A stretch of 64,000 nt of DNA from Prorocentrum cordatum (lineage: Eukaryota > Sar > Dinophyceae > Prorocentrales > Prorocentraceae). The DNA lies in NCBI GenBank assembly GCA_963575745.1, contig CAUYUJ010008113.1, forward strand, positions 1,072,320 through 1,136,319, given 5' to 3'. Positions 1 to 11,021 of this stretch are shown piece after piece. The translations under genes were made by a program, and so were the position numbers. The stretch's first letter is position 1. Each line of letters begins with the position of its first letter. The notes below the pieces were generated by a model, which was not told where the DNA came from, did not search any database, and saw only the letters and a program-made list of their open reading frames with translations.

Positions 1-1498
1 AAGCATGAAGCGTGAAATGAGCCATCTTGACCATTTTGGCGTGTACCAGTGGTGTAAAGAAGAGGAAGCGACTTCGCAACCCATCAACACAAGATGGGTC
101 CACAAGAAACGTGGCGAAACTGAGGTCAGGTCACGTTTAGTACCAAAAGACTCTAAGTGGGCAGAGGTCCGGGACGACGTGTTCGCGGCAACCCCGACCC
201 CAACAGGTTTGAGAATCATTTTAGCAATAGCGATGAGAATGAACTACACCATCAGAGTTGGAGATTTTAGTGTAGCGTTCATGCATGCAGATATTAGTGA
301 CCAAGGGGTGCTTTGTAGACCCCCAGAGCCGTGGAAATCCCAATACCAAGGCTGGATTTGGAAGATGCAGAAAGGAATGAACGGGCTCCGGAAAGCATCG
401 CAAAACTTCCAGGATTTTCTAGCTGAGGTTCTTGTGAAACGTTTGGGTTTCAAGCGGTGCCGGAGTGACCCCCAACTGTTTTGGAGCGAGAAAAGAAATG
501 TGTATCTAAGCGTACATGTTGACGATCCCATTACTGTAGGTTATGATGATGCCGTCACTGATTTTTTCAATGAGCTTGAAAAGCATGTTTTGTTCCGTAG
601 GGGTGAACGCTTCAATGCCACATCGGTTTTTACATATGTAGGTAAGTGTTATAAGTTGGAAGAAACCGGTATTGCAGTGAACCCTGCGCCAGGATACATT
701 GATGAAGCTTTAGATGTAGTAGGGATGAAAGGATGTTCGGCCGTTTCGACTCCTGGGCACAAAACCCCAATGCCTGTGCAAGGGTCGATTGGAGAAGAAT
801 TTGAACAGTTGACGGGCCAAGAACATCACAAGTACCGCTGTGTAGTGGGCAAGATGCAATACATCCCCACCGAGAGACCCGACATCCAATTCACGACGAA
901 AGAACTTGCGAGAAAACTAGCGGCACCCACGAAGGAGGACATGAGGAAACTAAAGCACCTCATGCGGCATATGCAAGGAACCAAACACGAATGCCTGCTT
1001 TTGCAAAACGGCGGATCTTTGAAAGACGACATTGCTGTGTATGTAGACAGCGATTGGGCTGCGTGCAAAACGACACGGAAATCCACATCTAGCGGTTATG
1101 TGTTTGGGGGTCCATGTCTCCTTACGAATTTTAGTCGTACCCAATCAGTGATTGCCCAGAGCTCCAGAGAGGCTGAATTGTATGCCATCGCCTCGGGAGC
1201 GGCCGAAGGTTTATTAGCGCTGACAATACTCACTGAAATTGGTGGTGTGGCAATAAGGGTGCGGATTAAATCCGATTCTTCCGCGGGGATAGCGATAGCT
1301 TCTCGCTTGGGGCTGGGCAAACTCAAGCACGTCGATATTAAGTATATGCACGTGCAGCAGCTAGTCCATTCATCTCGGGCTCGTTTGGGAAAGGTGTCCA
1401 GCGCAAACAACTGCCCAGACTTAGGAACGAAGTTTTTCGAACATGCACGTTTGAACGAACCAAAGAAGATGATTTGTGTGTGTGGTAGGCAAGCATGA
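1..1498 (+). CDS. Ty1/copia retrotransposon pol, RT-RNase H part (5' end outside window)
   Basis: This frame encodes the reverse transcriptase (RVT_2 type) and RNase H of a Ty1/copia element, which copy element RNA into DNA. The first Met is at base 5, but the protein very probably continues upstream of the window, because the opening residues (W31VHKK) already correspond to the interior of the RT domain. The first RT acidic motif is VGDFSVAF near residue 87. The copia-type GMNGLRKAS follows near 124, and the catalytic pair is HVDD at 171-174. RNase H follows with VDSDW near 347, QSSREAEL near 385, KSDSSAG near 422 and a C-terminal DLGTK at 472-476. All expected acidic residues are present and no stop or frameshift interrupts 497 codons, so this copy is young or still under selection. 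Base composition is less GC-rich than the flanks. The family assignment is secure; activity is inference. Confidence 0.93.
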   Translation, partial: SMKREMSHLDHFGVYQWCKEEEATSQPINTRWVHKKRGETEVRSRLVPKDSKWAEVRDDVFAATPTPTGLRIILAIAMRMNYTIRVGDFSVAFMHADISDQGVLCRPPEPWKSQYQGWIWKMQKGMNGLRKASQNFQDFLAEVLVKRLGFKRCRSDPQLFWSEKRNVYLSVHVDDPITVGYDDAVTDFFNELEKHVLFRRGERFNATSVFTYVGKCYKLEETGIAVNPAPGYIDEALDVVGMKGCSAVSTPGHKTPMPVQGSIGEEFEQLTGQEHHKYRCVVGKMQYIPTERPDIQFTTKELARKLAAPTKEDMRKLKHLMRHMQGTKHECLLLQNGGSLKDDIAVYVDSDWAACKTTRKSTSSGYVFGGPCLLTNFSRTQSVIAQSSREAELYAIASGAAEGLLALTILTEIGGVAIRVRIKSDSSAGIAIASRLGLGKLKHVDIKYMHVQQLVHSSRARLGKVSSANNCPDLGTKFFEHARLNEPKKMICVCGRQA

Positions 1499-1824
1499 GC
1501 ATTCTGCCTCCCAACACCATGCGATATGAAATTCTGACAATTCGTATCGACAGCATTTCGGCTCAGAGGTTCACCTTGTTGTGCCTGGCTATCGAAATGC
1601 AGACAATTTCAGAAGAAGTTGTTTTAGCTTTCAAGCGATGCCCTTCTTGCGCCGACCGCAATGTCTTTTACAGCATAGTTGAGAAACCAGAAATGCAAGG
1701 AGGACCAGAGCAGCTTGATAAAACGTTGACGTACCGGCTGGTGCAACACCTTACTTCAGCGATCTTCCACAAGATGGACTATAATCAGGCTAATGCCCTA
1801 GCGGGCGCCGTTCCCGTTCAATAA
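1495..1824 (+). CDS. Small ORF overlapping the end of copia pol
   Basis: A 109-codon frame starts at an ATG that overlaps the pol stop codon (ATGA at 1495-1498), so it lies in the -1 frame relative to pol. The predicted protein is mildly acidic, has a CPSC pair near residue 50, and has no signal peptide or membrane segment. I do not recognise a family. Its codon composition matches pol more closely than the GC-rich DNA beyond 1830. That suggests it belongs to the element, perhaps as an accessory ORF, or that it is fortuitous sequence before the 3' LTR. No LTR could be delimited because the element's 5' side lies outside the window. Confidence 0.35.
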   Translation: MSILPPNTMRYEILTIRIDSISAQRFTLLCLAIEMQTISEEVVLAFKRCPSCADRNVFYSIVEKPEMQGGPEQLDKTLTYRLVQHLTSAIFHKMDYNQANALAGAVPVQ

Positions 1825-1905
1825 ACTTCCTCGCGCAAGAGCCCGTGGCCAGAAGTACCAGCGGACAGAGCCTGGAAAGCGGCGCTGCCGCCGCCACCGC
1901 CGCCA

Positions 1906-2172
1906 ATGCCTCCGAAGGAAGGTAAGCGGGAAGCACAGGGGTGTGACGAGCCGAAGGAGCAGCGCGACCGGTCTCGGTCCTGCCGCCGCCAGCGCGGTCG
2001 CTCGTCATCCTCGTCAGCAGACCGATCGGTATCGGTGTCGGCGAAGAGGCGCTCGCAGGACGAAGTCCTGAACGACGTCCTGACTGATACTCCTTACCTT
2101 AAATGAGAGAGCCTTATGAAGGTCCTCGGTGCCGTGAGCCGGCGCATCGAGGATGCTTCTGCCCAGAAGTGA
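1906..2172 (+). pseudogene. Ser/Arg-rich ORF with one in-frame TGA
   Basis: A frame opens at ATG 1906 (MPPKEGKRE...), runs through a short Arg/Ser-rich stretch resembling an RS domain, and reaches a TGA at 2104-2106. The same frame then continues as ESLMKVLGAVSRRIEDASAQK to a second TGA at 2170-2172. The part after the first stop reads like an amphipathic helix, so the two halves may once have been one reading frame. I do not recognise the product. It could be an exon, the start of another element's gag, or chance coding in GC-rich DNA. Confidence 0.3.
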
Positions 2173-2389
2173 GTTGAGCGAGAGCAGTAGGAGCACCATG
2201 TGTATCTAACGCCCGTGAATGCATGTAGCAGGCTTTACAGGCGACCTGCACAGTGCGGAAAGTATTTTCCGAGGGGGTGTGCTGGAAGTCAATCACATGT
2301 GCCCATCTCCCGTCTCACCTCGCTCTCTGCCTGAACCGCAGCCGGCTTGGGACAAGCTGATCCCAGGAAAAACACACTGCTGTCTTACT

Positions 2390-2660
2390 GGAGGAGGAGG
2401 AGGAGGAGGAGGAGGAGGAGGAGGAGGAGGAGGGCGGTGGGTGCGGTGCGACGCCGAAATGACATGGTCGGGGTGGGGGGGGGCGGGGTGGAGAGGGCTC
2501 TGGGCTGCTGGGGAACGCTTGGGTGAGGGCGGTGCGACGCCGAAAATAAAGCGGTCGGGGCGGAGGGGGTCACGCTGGGGGGAGGAGGGGAGGTGCGACG
2601 CCGAATAAAGTGGTCGGGGCGGAGTGGGGCGGAGAAGATCGGGGTGGAGAGGGCACTGGG
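2390..2660. repeat. GGA microsatellite and GGTGCGACGCCGAA tandem repeat
   Basis: A pure GGA run (about 2390-2432) leads into three tandem copies of a unit that begins GGTGCGACGCCGAA and continues with AAA/AAT and GGTCGGGGCGG. Copies begin near 2444, 2531 and 2592, so the spacing is 61-87 bp. The long frames here on both strands are repeat translations. Confidence 0.8.
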
Positions 2661-3810
2661 CTGCTGGGCAAAGGCGCCCTAAGATCGCCAAAGGGGCCTT
2701 CAAGATAGCCCCAGAACGGCCCAAGAGCCCCCCAAGACGGCCGCAAGAGGGCCCCAAGACGGCCCAAGAGGCCTTCAAGACGCCCAAGATGGCCTCCAAG
2801 ACGGCCCTGGAGCACCCCAAGAGGGCCCCAAGTCGGCCCAGAGAGGCTCCCAAGACGGCTTCCGACTGCGTCAGACTGGCCAAGAATGCCCTAGGACGGC
2901 TAGAGAAGCCCCAGAGAAGCCCCCCAAGGCCGCCAAGAGGCCCAAGGAGGCCCCGAAGATGCCTCCAAGAGGCTCCCAGGAGGCCCCAAAAGTGCACCCA
3001 GAGGCTCCCAAGATGCCCCCTCCTTTTTCCTCCTCGTCCTCCGGATCTTCCCCGCCATCCTCCCCCAAGTGTTCCCCGAAGGGTTTCCCCATCGGCTGGG
3101 GGAACACATGGTCCGATAGCTTGGCAGGGCTCTTGCCACAACGCTCGGCAACATGGCGATTCCAAAAGAGAGGGGGCACCGGTGATTCGCCGTAGGCGTC
3201 TTCGATAACGCCAGGACCGCCCAAGAGAGCCACAGGAGGGGCCCCGAAGGGCCTCAAGACGGCCCCCAGAGCGCCCCAGAACGCCCCAAGATGGCTCCGA
3301 GAGGCGATGTTTCGGGCTCCAGCAGACGCCTGGAAATGGCCTGCAAGACGGTGCAAAGTAGTACCAGATGAGTCAAGACAGCCTCAAGCATGCCTCAAAG
3401 AGGACTCAAGGATGCCCCAAGACGGCTCCAACTAGCCTCGGAGCCTCTCAAGGACGTCCCAGAGAGTCCGAACCCTAAAGAAAAGAAACTGGTTAGAGTA
3501 CGCGTGTCTTGTTCTCGCCGTTCCGCGTCCGATGGGCTTCTGAGGCATCAAGGTGGTTCCAAGATTGCAAGAACGCCCCAAGAGCGTTCCAAGAAGGCTC
3601 CGAGGGACGATTGTTCTGGTTCCGACGGGGGACAATGAAGGACCCTCCCTGCGTGATGCATGTCATCCACGATGGCCCCAGGAAGGCCCCTAGGCTCTTC
3701 CTTGCCCTCGAGATATGATCGAGGCGCCTCAAGATGGTTTCAAGATATCTCCAAAAGGCTCCCAGAGAAAAAGACCCAAGACGGCCTCTATTCTGATTGG
3801 TTCATGTCAC
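2660..3810. repeat. Degenerate GGCCCCAAGA minisatellite array 1
   Basis: This is a long degenerate array of 9-18 bp units built on CCCCAAGACGGCC. Unit lengths are mostly multiples of three, so all frames stay open and the minus strand reads as LGRLGGLLG-type peptides. The array is interrupted near 3180-3390 and 3470-3540 by less repetitive, less GC-rich segments. Related arrays lie at 7560-8010, 28160-28430 and, in opposite orientation, 59829-61020. Confidence 0.8.
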
Positions 3811-3819
3811 CGTCAATGT

Positions 3820-4490
3820 AGCATTATTCCCCCATCCACCCCCCTCCTCGTCATCACCCTCATCCTCCCACATCCTCATCCTCTGTGTCCGCCTCCTCGT
3901 CCCCATTACGATGATCCTCCTCCGCACACCTAGAAGTAGTATGATGGTGAGGGGAAACGTGTTCCGCCAAGTTCCCAATCCTTCTGCTTGCCCTCATCCT
4001 CCTCCTCCTCCTCCTCCTCCTCCCTATCCGCATCCTCTCACATCCTCTGCCTCTTCATCAGCTTTCTCATCCTTCTGCTTCTCCCCATGCGCCCCCCATT
4101 CTCCTCGTGCATCATTATCCTCCTCCTCCTCGTCCTGCTCCTGCTTCACCTCCTCCTCTTCCTCCTCCTCGTCTTCATCCGCGTCCTCGTCCAACCTCCA
4201 CCTCCTCCTGTGACAGATAACGGCTGTCCCCCCTCCTCCCGCCCCCCCCCCCTCTGTGCTCCACTGCATGGTCCTACACTTCCCTAGTCAGGGTAACTCG
4301 CCTGGGCATCGCTTCTGGATGGGCTGGTGGGGATACGCGAAGCGTCAAGCGTTTCCCTTACTGGTGCGGCGTTGCCTCCTGCGGTCCGCGTGGAATTCCG
4401 CTCATGGTGCCCGCCTCCTCCTCCTCACCATCCTCCTCCTCCTCCTCCTCCTCCTCCTCCTCCTCCTCTTCCTCCTCCTCCTCCTCATCA
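3820..4490. repeat. CTC/TCC microsatellite tract with unique island
   Basis: Imperfect CTC repeats cover about 3830-4215 and 4400-4490. The unique stretch between them (4216-4400) shows nothing I recognise. Confidence 0.8.
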
Positions 4491-4569
4491 GCAGCAGCAG
4501 CATCAGCATCCGCATCAGCATCACCATCAGCATCAGCATCATCAGCATCAGCATCAGCATCAGCATCAG

Positions 4570-4616
<47 letters not shown>

Positions 4617-4748
4617 CCATCATCACCATCATCACCATCACCACCATCATCATCATCAGCTTCATCATCATCATCATCAGCAGCATCAGCATCGTCATCA
4701 GCAGCAGCATCATCATCATCCTCCTCATCATCATCATCACAACAGCAG

Positions 4749-4816
<68 letters not shown>

Positions 4817-4829
4817 GCATCAGCATCAG

Positions 4830-4882
<53 letters not shown>

Positions 4883-5046
4883 CCATCCTTATCACCATCA
4901 TCATCAGCATTATCATCATCAGCAGCAGCAGCATCATCAACATCATCATCAGCAGCAGCATCATCATGATCAGCATCATCATCATCAGCATCATCATCAT
5001 CATCAGCATCAGCATCAGCATCAGCATTATCATCATCATCATCTTC
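4490..5046. repeat. CAT/CAG trinucleotide microsatellite
   Basis: About 550 bp of CAT runs with interspersed CAG and CAC triplets. The plus strand reads as poly-His/Ile/Ser, and one minus frame reads as an Asp/Ala tract. It joins directly to a candidate minus-strand exon at 5050-5147. Confidence 0.9.
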
Positions 5047-5049
5047 CAG

Positions 5050-5147
5050 CTCCTCCCCTTCCTCAAACGTGCCAAAGCCTGAGGATCGGACATGTCGTTG
5101 ATGTCCTTCAGCTGGTCCATCGCCTCCGCACCCTTCTCGTCTCATTC
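5050..5147 (-). CDS. Candidate exon beside the CAT tract, unknown protein
   Basis: On the minus strand one frame reads DEKGAEAMDQLKDINDMSDP and then QALARLRKG. This is a plausible helical segment with ordinary codon use, bounded upstream by a possible AG acceptor and downstream by the CAT microsatellite. A second open frame over the same bases (MRREGCGGDG...) instead runs on into a very long Asp tract, so the true frame is undecided. No family recognised. Confidence 0.3.
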
Positions 5148-5267
5148 GCGGAAGGGATGTGCTCAGCTTGCCGCATGTGCTACATCGCCAGGCACTGAAG
5201 GAGACAACCTACCTCACATCAACAATGAGGCAGCTGTACGAAATAACGATTCGAAGGCTCCACCAGA

Positions 5268-5547
5268 GAACACTTGACGACAGCACGCCGACATCGAGAA
5301 CATCAACCATATGCTCCTCCCGTGGCTTATCCTCAAACTCATATTCGTATTGCCCATTCCTCCTTCGCGTCATGCTCTCGAACCACTCGTCATTAGCATC
5401 GGCACCACCATTAGTAGTATCGTCATCACTATCGGCATCAACATTGTCAGCATCATCATCAGCAGCATCATCATCAGCAGCATCAGCATCATCATCGTCA
5501 TCAGCATCATCATCCTTTTTGTTTATTTCAGCGCAGCTGGTCGTCAA
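5268..5547 (-). CDS. Candidate acidic-protein exon
   Basis: The minus strand encodes an Asp-rich stretch (5410-5520) followed by a non-repetitive segment, EWFESMTRRRNGQYEYEFED, and then KPREEHMVDVLDVGV. The non-repetitive part looks like real protein: it is charged and aromatic and not built from the triplet repeat. It could be one exon of the same gene as 5050-5147, which lies downstream on that strand. No domain recognised, and splice sites are not certain. Confidence 0.35.
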
Positions 5548-5639
5548 ACGCCACGTAGCGATTCACGAGCAGCATCCTAGACAACCCCCGTCAGCACAAC
5601 ATCTGTGTAGACAAGCAGCTGCATTCTACCAACCGAAAG

Positions 5640-6240
5640 TCAACCAGGAATCGGCGGTGCGACATGCGTCGCAGGATCGGAGCGAGGTGCACATCCCGCG
5701 CGAAAGGGCGAAACGTCACTCTCGCCTCGGCGCCGCGCTCCCGTGTTCTTATGATGAAGCCCCTGCTGCGGCGCGGCACACACTTTTCGCTCGCCCCTTC
5801 GTCGGCCGCGGGGTCGCGCGCGACTGCACTGAAACGGCGCTCTCGCCTCAGCGCCCGCGCACATGTTGCCTGAAAGTGGTGTTTCCACCTCGCACGATGT
5901 CGTTGGGGGCGAGCGGGCGATGCGTTACCCTCGCCCAAACTTTGTGCAGCTGTCGCCTGGGAGTGACGTTCCTGGTTGGGCGCGGCGCGTCTTTCATCCC
6001 TCGGATCGCACTGAAGCGGCAGCACCAGCGAGCTGCTGCCATTGCCACAGCGCCGCGAAGTTTGTGCGAGAGAGCGGGAGTGCTGTCTCGGCGCGGCGCA
6101 TGCTTCGCCTTCGCCGCGATCATCGGACACACGGAAGGTGGAGAAGGGGCCAAATGGTGCCCTCACAGCAGCGCCGCGAAAAGGTGTTTGAAATGTCGCT
6201 GCCGCCCGCGCGCGGCCCGTACGTGTTCCCCTCGCCAGGT
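5640..6240. repeat. Diverged tandem repeat related to the TCTCGCC module
   Basis: Several loosely spaced copies of a motif like CTCTCGCCTCAGCGCC followed by GCGC occur here at 60-100 bp spacing (for example near 5718, 5840 and 5926). The same motif in better-preserved form (CTCTCGCCTTAGCGCCGCGC) builds the tandem core of the capped element at 14225, 33015, 33929 and 48597. I see no gene here. Confidence 0.45.
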
Positions 6241-6463
6241 CGTCAGAAGTGGGACCGCACGCGAGTGCGTGAGCGCATTCTGTTGCCTAGGTGGGAACGC
6301 GTTCCAAGCCCAGTACCAAGCTGTGCACCCATTGGGTATTTTCCCGCATGGGAGGTGGGTGGGAATGGACCTGGCTAACCTGGCTCCCACGTACACTCCC
6401 ACTCGAGCTCCTGCTTCTACTCCTGCTCTTCGTCCAAACCAGCTGGGTGAACAATGTAAGGCC

Positions 6464-6490
6464 AAAACACACACACACACACACACATTG
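6464..6490. repeat. CA dinucleotide repeat
   Basis: A short run of alternating CA. Confidence 0.9.
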
Positions 6491-6763
6491 GTGGTCGCGG
6501 CTCTGCGCGCAGCGGCGAGGCTGACAATTCACCGAAAGGGCGGGCGCGCGCGGGAGCCGCTCAGAGCGTGTGGGACCCCATAGTGGAATGGGTCGGCCAA
6601 ACTATCACCCAGGCAGGGGCAGCGACGGTACAGCAGGTAGAAGGGGCACAAAGCCCGGCAAAGTGGAGGCGCAGCACAAAGAGCGACGAGTGACGAAAAG
6701 GACGGCCGAGGCCACGGCGGCAACACGCAGCTGCACAGGGTGGGAGGCGGGGAGGTCGGCCAG

Positions 6764-7559
<796 letters not shown>

Positions 7560-8010
7560 CCACCGAGCGCCCAAGACGGTCATCGAGCGCCTCTAGACGG
7601 CCGAAGATAGCCCCCAGACGGCCAAAGAGGCCTCCAAGACGCCCCAAGAGGCCTCCCAAGAGAGCCCTAAGAGGCAAACATCATAGCGCTTCCATTGGTT
7701 TTGAAGGTTTTCCGGGGTACTCGCATTTTCGACTTCCCGAGACGGCCCAAGAGGACCCCAAGATCGCCCCAAGACGGCCCAAGAGGCCCCCAAGACGGCC
7801 CCAAGACAGCGCAAGAGGGCCTCAAGACGTTCCAGAAGGCCTCCAAGACGGCCCAAGAGGCCCCAAAAACGGCTCCCACAGGGGACCGAGGCAGGGTCCC
7901 CCAACGGACATTTTGAGACCGCGGCCCCAAGCCAGGCCCTCAAGAGATCCCAAATAGGCCTCAGAAGATGCCCAAGAGGCCTCCAGGAGGCGTCCCAAGA
8001 GGGTCCCTAG
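7560..8010. repeat. Degenerate GGCCCCAAGA minisatellite array 2
   Basis: Same minisatellite and orientation as 2660-3810. It contains a less GC-rich island at 7680-7740. On the minus strand this island reads WKRYDVCLLGLSW immediately before the Leu/Gly repeat, matching islands in the 59829-61020 array. Confidence 0.8.
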
Positions 8011-8471
8011 GGACAAACATCCCAACGAACAACCTAGAGGCCTATGACCCTCAACCCAGGCATGCTGGCAGGATGGGCCGAAGGCCATTGGATAAATCGA
8101 AAAGCCGGAAGCTCTGAGAGATATAGAGATCGGCCTGATGCCTAAATATAAAAAAATAATTGCATGTTAAAACGAGTGCCTTGGCCATGACCGACCCGAA
8201 TAAGGACGACAACTCACCTGAAAGAGAATGGAGCAAAGCTCATCGCGACAATCCATCTCCGATGCGGGCACTGGCTGCACAACGAGATTCCTTGCGAAAA
8301 CGCGCAATCAGACTCACAGACGCGCCTCGCCTACAATGCTGATCTACCCGATGCACTGGCGGTGAACAGTGCCAGCTTCCCAACCGAGGGAAAGGGAACT
8401 CCACCATGCGAAGCAACAACCATGAGCGAGCGACGCGCTGGCATGTCCCAGAGGACGGCCCATCCAGGATC

Positions 8472-8626
8472 AAGTCGGGCGTGTCCCCCTACAGGGGGAT
8501 TTTGGGCGTAAAATGAAAAATGCTCAAAACATACCTCCAAAAAGGGCAACAATAGTCAAAAAATCGTCCCAATACTATTGTTGACTATTTTTGAACATTC
8601 CCCCTGTAGAGGGACACGCCCGACTT
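8472..8626. mobile_element. Short inverted-repeat element (MITE-like), copy 1
   Basis: A 155-bp segment begins AAGTCGGGCGTGTCCC and ends with the inverted complement GGGACACGCCCGACTT. The inverted repeats extend into CTACAGGGGGA / TCCCCCTGTAG, giving arms of about 28-30 bp. The AT-richer centre contains TTGACTATTTTTGAACATT. It is non-coding. Copies 2 and 3 lie at 47456-47587 and 51453-51642. No clear target duplication is visible around this copy. Confidence 0.85.
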
Positions 8627-8939
8627 AAACCTAGGAGCCCGATGATCCTCAGGACGCGCGCCAGTGTCGGCGTGTGCTTGTCCACAGAGACTCCTCGCGC
8701 CAGAAGAGGCTGCCCGTGCCGAGCGACTCTCGGAAGGCCAACCTTCGACGCTGCCGATTGCCAACGTCTGCGGGTACGAGATCCACGTCGAGGAAGCGGA
8801 AGCTGGATTTCGGGCTGAAAGGCGGGATTCGTGCGAAGTGCCTGGGCAAGGTCACGTTCGGGTGCAGTCAGAGGGAGCTACCCAGGTCAGACTGAACCCC
8901 ATTGAACCCCGTGGGTGCAAAATATGGAACGATGAGGTC

Positions 8940-9042
8940 GAGGACCCTCCCCCTCCTCCAACTCCTCCAATTCCTCCTCCTCCTCCTCCTCCTCCTCCTG
9001 CTGCTCCTCCTCCTCATCCTCCTCCTCCTCCTCCTCCTCATC
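8940..9042. repeat. CTC microsatellite
   Basis: Imperfect CTC run grading into the CAT tract that follows. Confidence 0.9.
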
Positions 9043-9089
9043 AGCAGCAGCAGCATCAGCATCAGCATCAGCATCAGCATCAGCATCAG

Positions 9090-9145
<56 letters not shown>

Positions 9146-9716
9146 GCATCATCATCATCAGCAGCAGCATCATCACCATGGACAGCAGCAGCAGCAACGT
9201 CATCAGCAGCATCAGCATCATCAGCTTCATCATCATCAGCATCATCATCATCAGCATCATCATCATCAGCATCAGCATCAGCATCAGCATCATCATCATC
9301 ATCAGCATCATCATCATCATCACCATCGTCATCTCCATCATCATCATCAGCATCAGCATCATCACCATCATCATCATCATCATCAGCATCATCATCATCA
9401 TCATCATCATCACCATTACCATCACCATCTCCATCATCATCAGCATCATGATCAGCATCAGCATCATAATCACCACCAGCAGCATCATCGTCATCACTAT
9501 CATCATTGCTCATCAGTCGTCCACCATCATCATCAGCATCATCCGCATCACCAGCATCATCACCATCGTCATCTCCACCAGAATCATCATCACCACCATC
9601 ATATCCACCATCATCATCATCAGCACCAGCACCATCATTACCATCATCAGCATCATCATCATCATCATCATCAGCATCATCAGCAGCATCATCATCATCA
9701 TCAGCATGAGCATCAG

Positions 9717-9778
<62 letters not shown>

Positions 9779-9795
9779 GCATCATCATCATCACT
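9043..9795. repeat. CAT/CAG trinucleotide microsatellite
   Basis: About 750 bp of CAT with interspersed CAG and CAC. The very long open frames on both strands are explained by it. Confidence 0.95.
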
Positions 9796-10251
9796 CGATC
9801 CCTCTATCCCTCCATCCCTCTATCCCTCCAACCCCCCATCCCTTCATCCATCCCTCCATCCCTCCATCCCCCCTCCTCCTCCTCCTCCTCCTCCTCCTCC
9901 TCCTCCCCCTCCTCCTCCTCCTACGCCTCCTCCTCGTCCTCCTCCTCCTCCTCGTCCTCCTCCTCCTCAGCCACCTGCACCTCCTCCTCCTCCTCCTTCC
10001 CTTCCTCCTCTTCCTCCTCACCTGTCCATAGCATCATCCATATCATGATCATGATCTTGATCATGATCATGATCATCACCATCATCATTAGTATAATCAG
10101 CATCATCATCACCAGCATCAGTATCAGCATCATCATAGGTATCATCATCAGCATCATGATCATGAGCATCGTCATTATCAGCATCACCATCAGCATCATC
10201 ATCAGCTTTATCAGCATAATCGTCATCAGAATCACACTTATCCCAGTGCGA
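9796..10251. repeat. TCCCTCCATCC, CTC and CAT tracts
   Basis: A short array of CCCTCCAT units (9798-9870), a CTC run (9870-10020), then imperfect CAT with several ATGATC steps (10030-10240). Confidence 0.85.
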
Positions 10252-11018
10252 CCCTACCTAGGAGTTGGAGCCTCTAGGAAAGCAGCAATAGTGGATGCCG
10301 TGCTGCGCTATGCTATGCTGTGCTATGCTATGCTGCGCTATGCTAGGCTATGCTATGATATGCTATGCTGCGCTATGCTATGATATGCTATGCTATGCTG
10401 TGCTATGCTATGCTATGCTGCGCTATGCTATGCTATGCTATGCTATGATATGCTATGGTATGCTGTGCTATGCTATGCTATGCTGCGCTGTGTTTTGCTA
10501 AGCGATGCTATGATCTGCTATGATTGGCTATGCTATGCTGCGCTATGCTATGCTATGCTATGCTATGCTGAGCTATGCTGAGCTATGCTATGCTATGCTA
10601 TGCTATGATTGGCTATGCTATGCTATGCTATGCTGTGCTAATGCTGCGCTGCGCTATGCTGCGCTGCGCTAAGCTAAGCTAAGCTAAGCTAAGATTAAAG
10701 GCTGAGCTAGGCTAGGCTAAGCTAAGCTAAGCCAAGCTAAGCTCAGCTCAGCTAAGCTACGATGAGCTAAGCTAAGCTAAGCTGAACTAAGCTAAACTAA
10801 GCTACGCTAGGCTAGGCAAAGCTAAGCTAAGCTAAGCTAAGCTAAGATGAGATAAGCTAAGCTAAGCTAAGCTTAGCTAAGCTAAGCTGGGTGAACCCAG
10901 GGGGCGTAACTGGGGGAACCGCGTGGCGGATCCTGGGGGAACCGCCCGGGGCGGGGTCCACTGCCCGGCCCTTTAAGCCCATAGAGTAAGAACCTTTCTA
11001 AGCAGAGCCTAGGTAGGG
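10252..11018. mobile_element. Inverted-repeat-bounded pentanucleotide array
   Basis: The segment starts CCCTACCTAGG and ends CCTAGGTAGGG, a perfect 11-bp inverted repeat. Weaker pairing continues inward (CTCTAGGAAAG against CTTAGAAAG). Inside is a pentanucleotide array: TATGC units (10300-10660) grade into TAAGC units (10660-10890), followed by about 100 bp of unique GC-rich DNA. CAT microsatellite lies on both outer sides, as if the unit had inserted into it. Confidence 0.6.
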
Positions 11019-11021
11019 AAT

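Noticed and set aside
2293-3356. LGRLGGLLG-type ORFs as a structural or ice-binding protein
   Set aside because: The repeat unit is degenerate with lengths in multiples of three, so it stays open in several frames on both strands. There is no conserved start, signal peptide or codon bias.
4402-5198. Long poly-Ser, poly-His, poly-Ile and poly-Asp open frames
   Set aside because: They follow CAT/CTC triplets in all six frames. Without the flanking unique sequence there is no evidence of coding. The same reason removes the frames at 8887-10031, 11053-11763 and 14787-15479.
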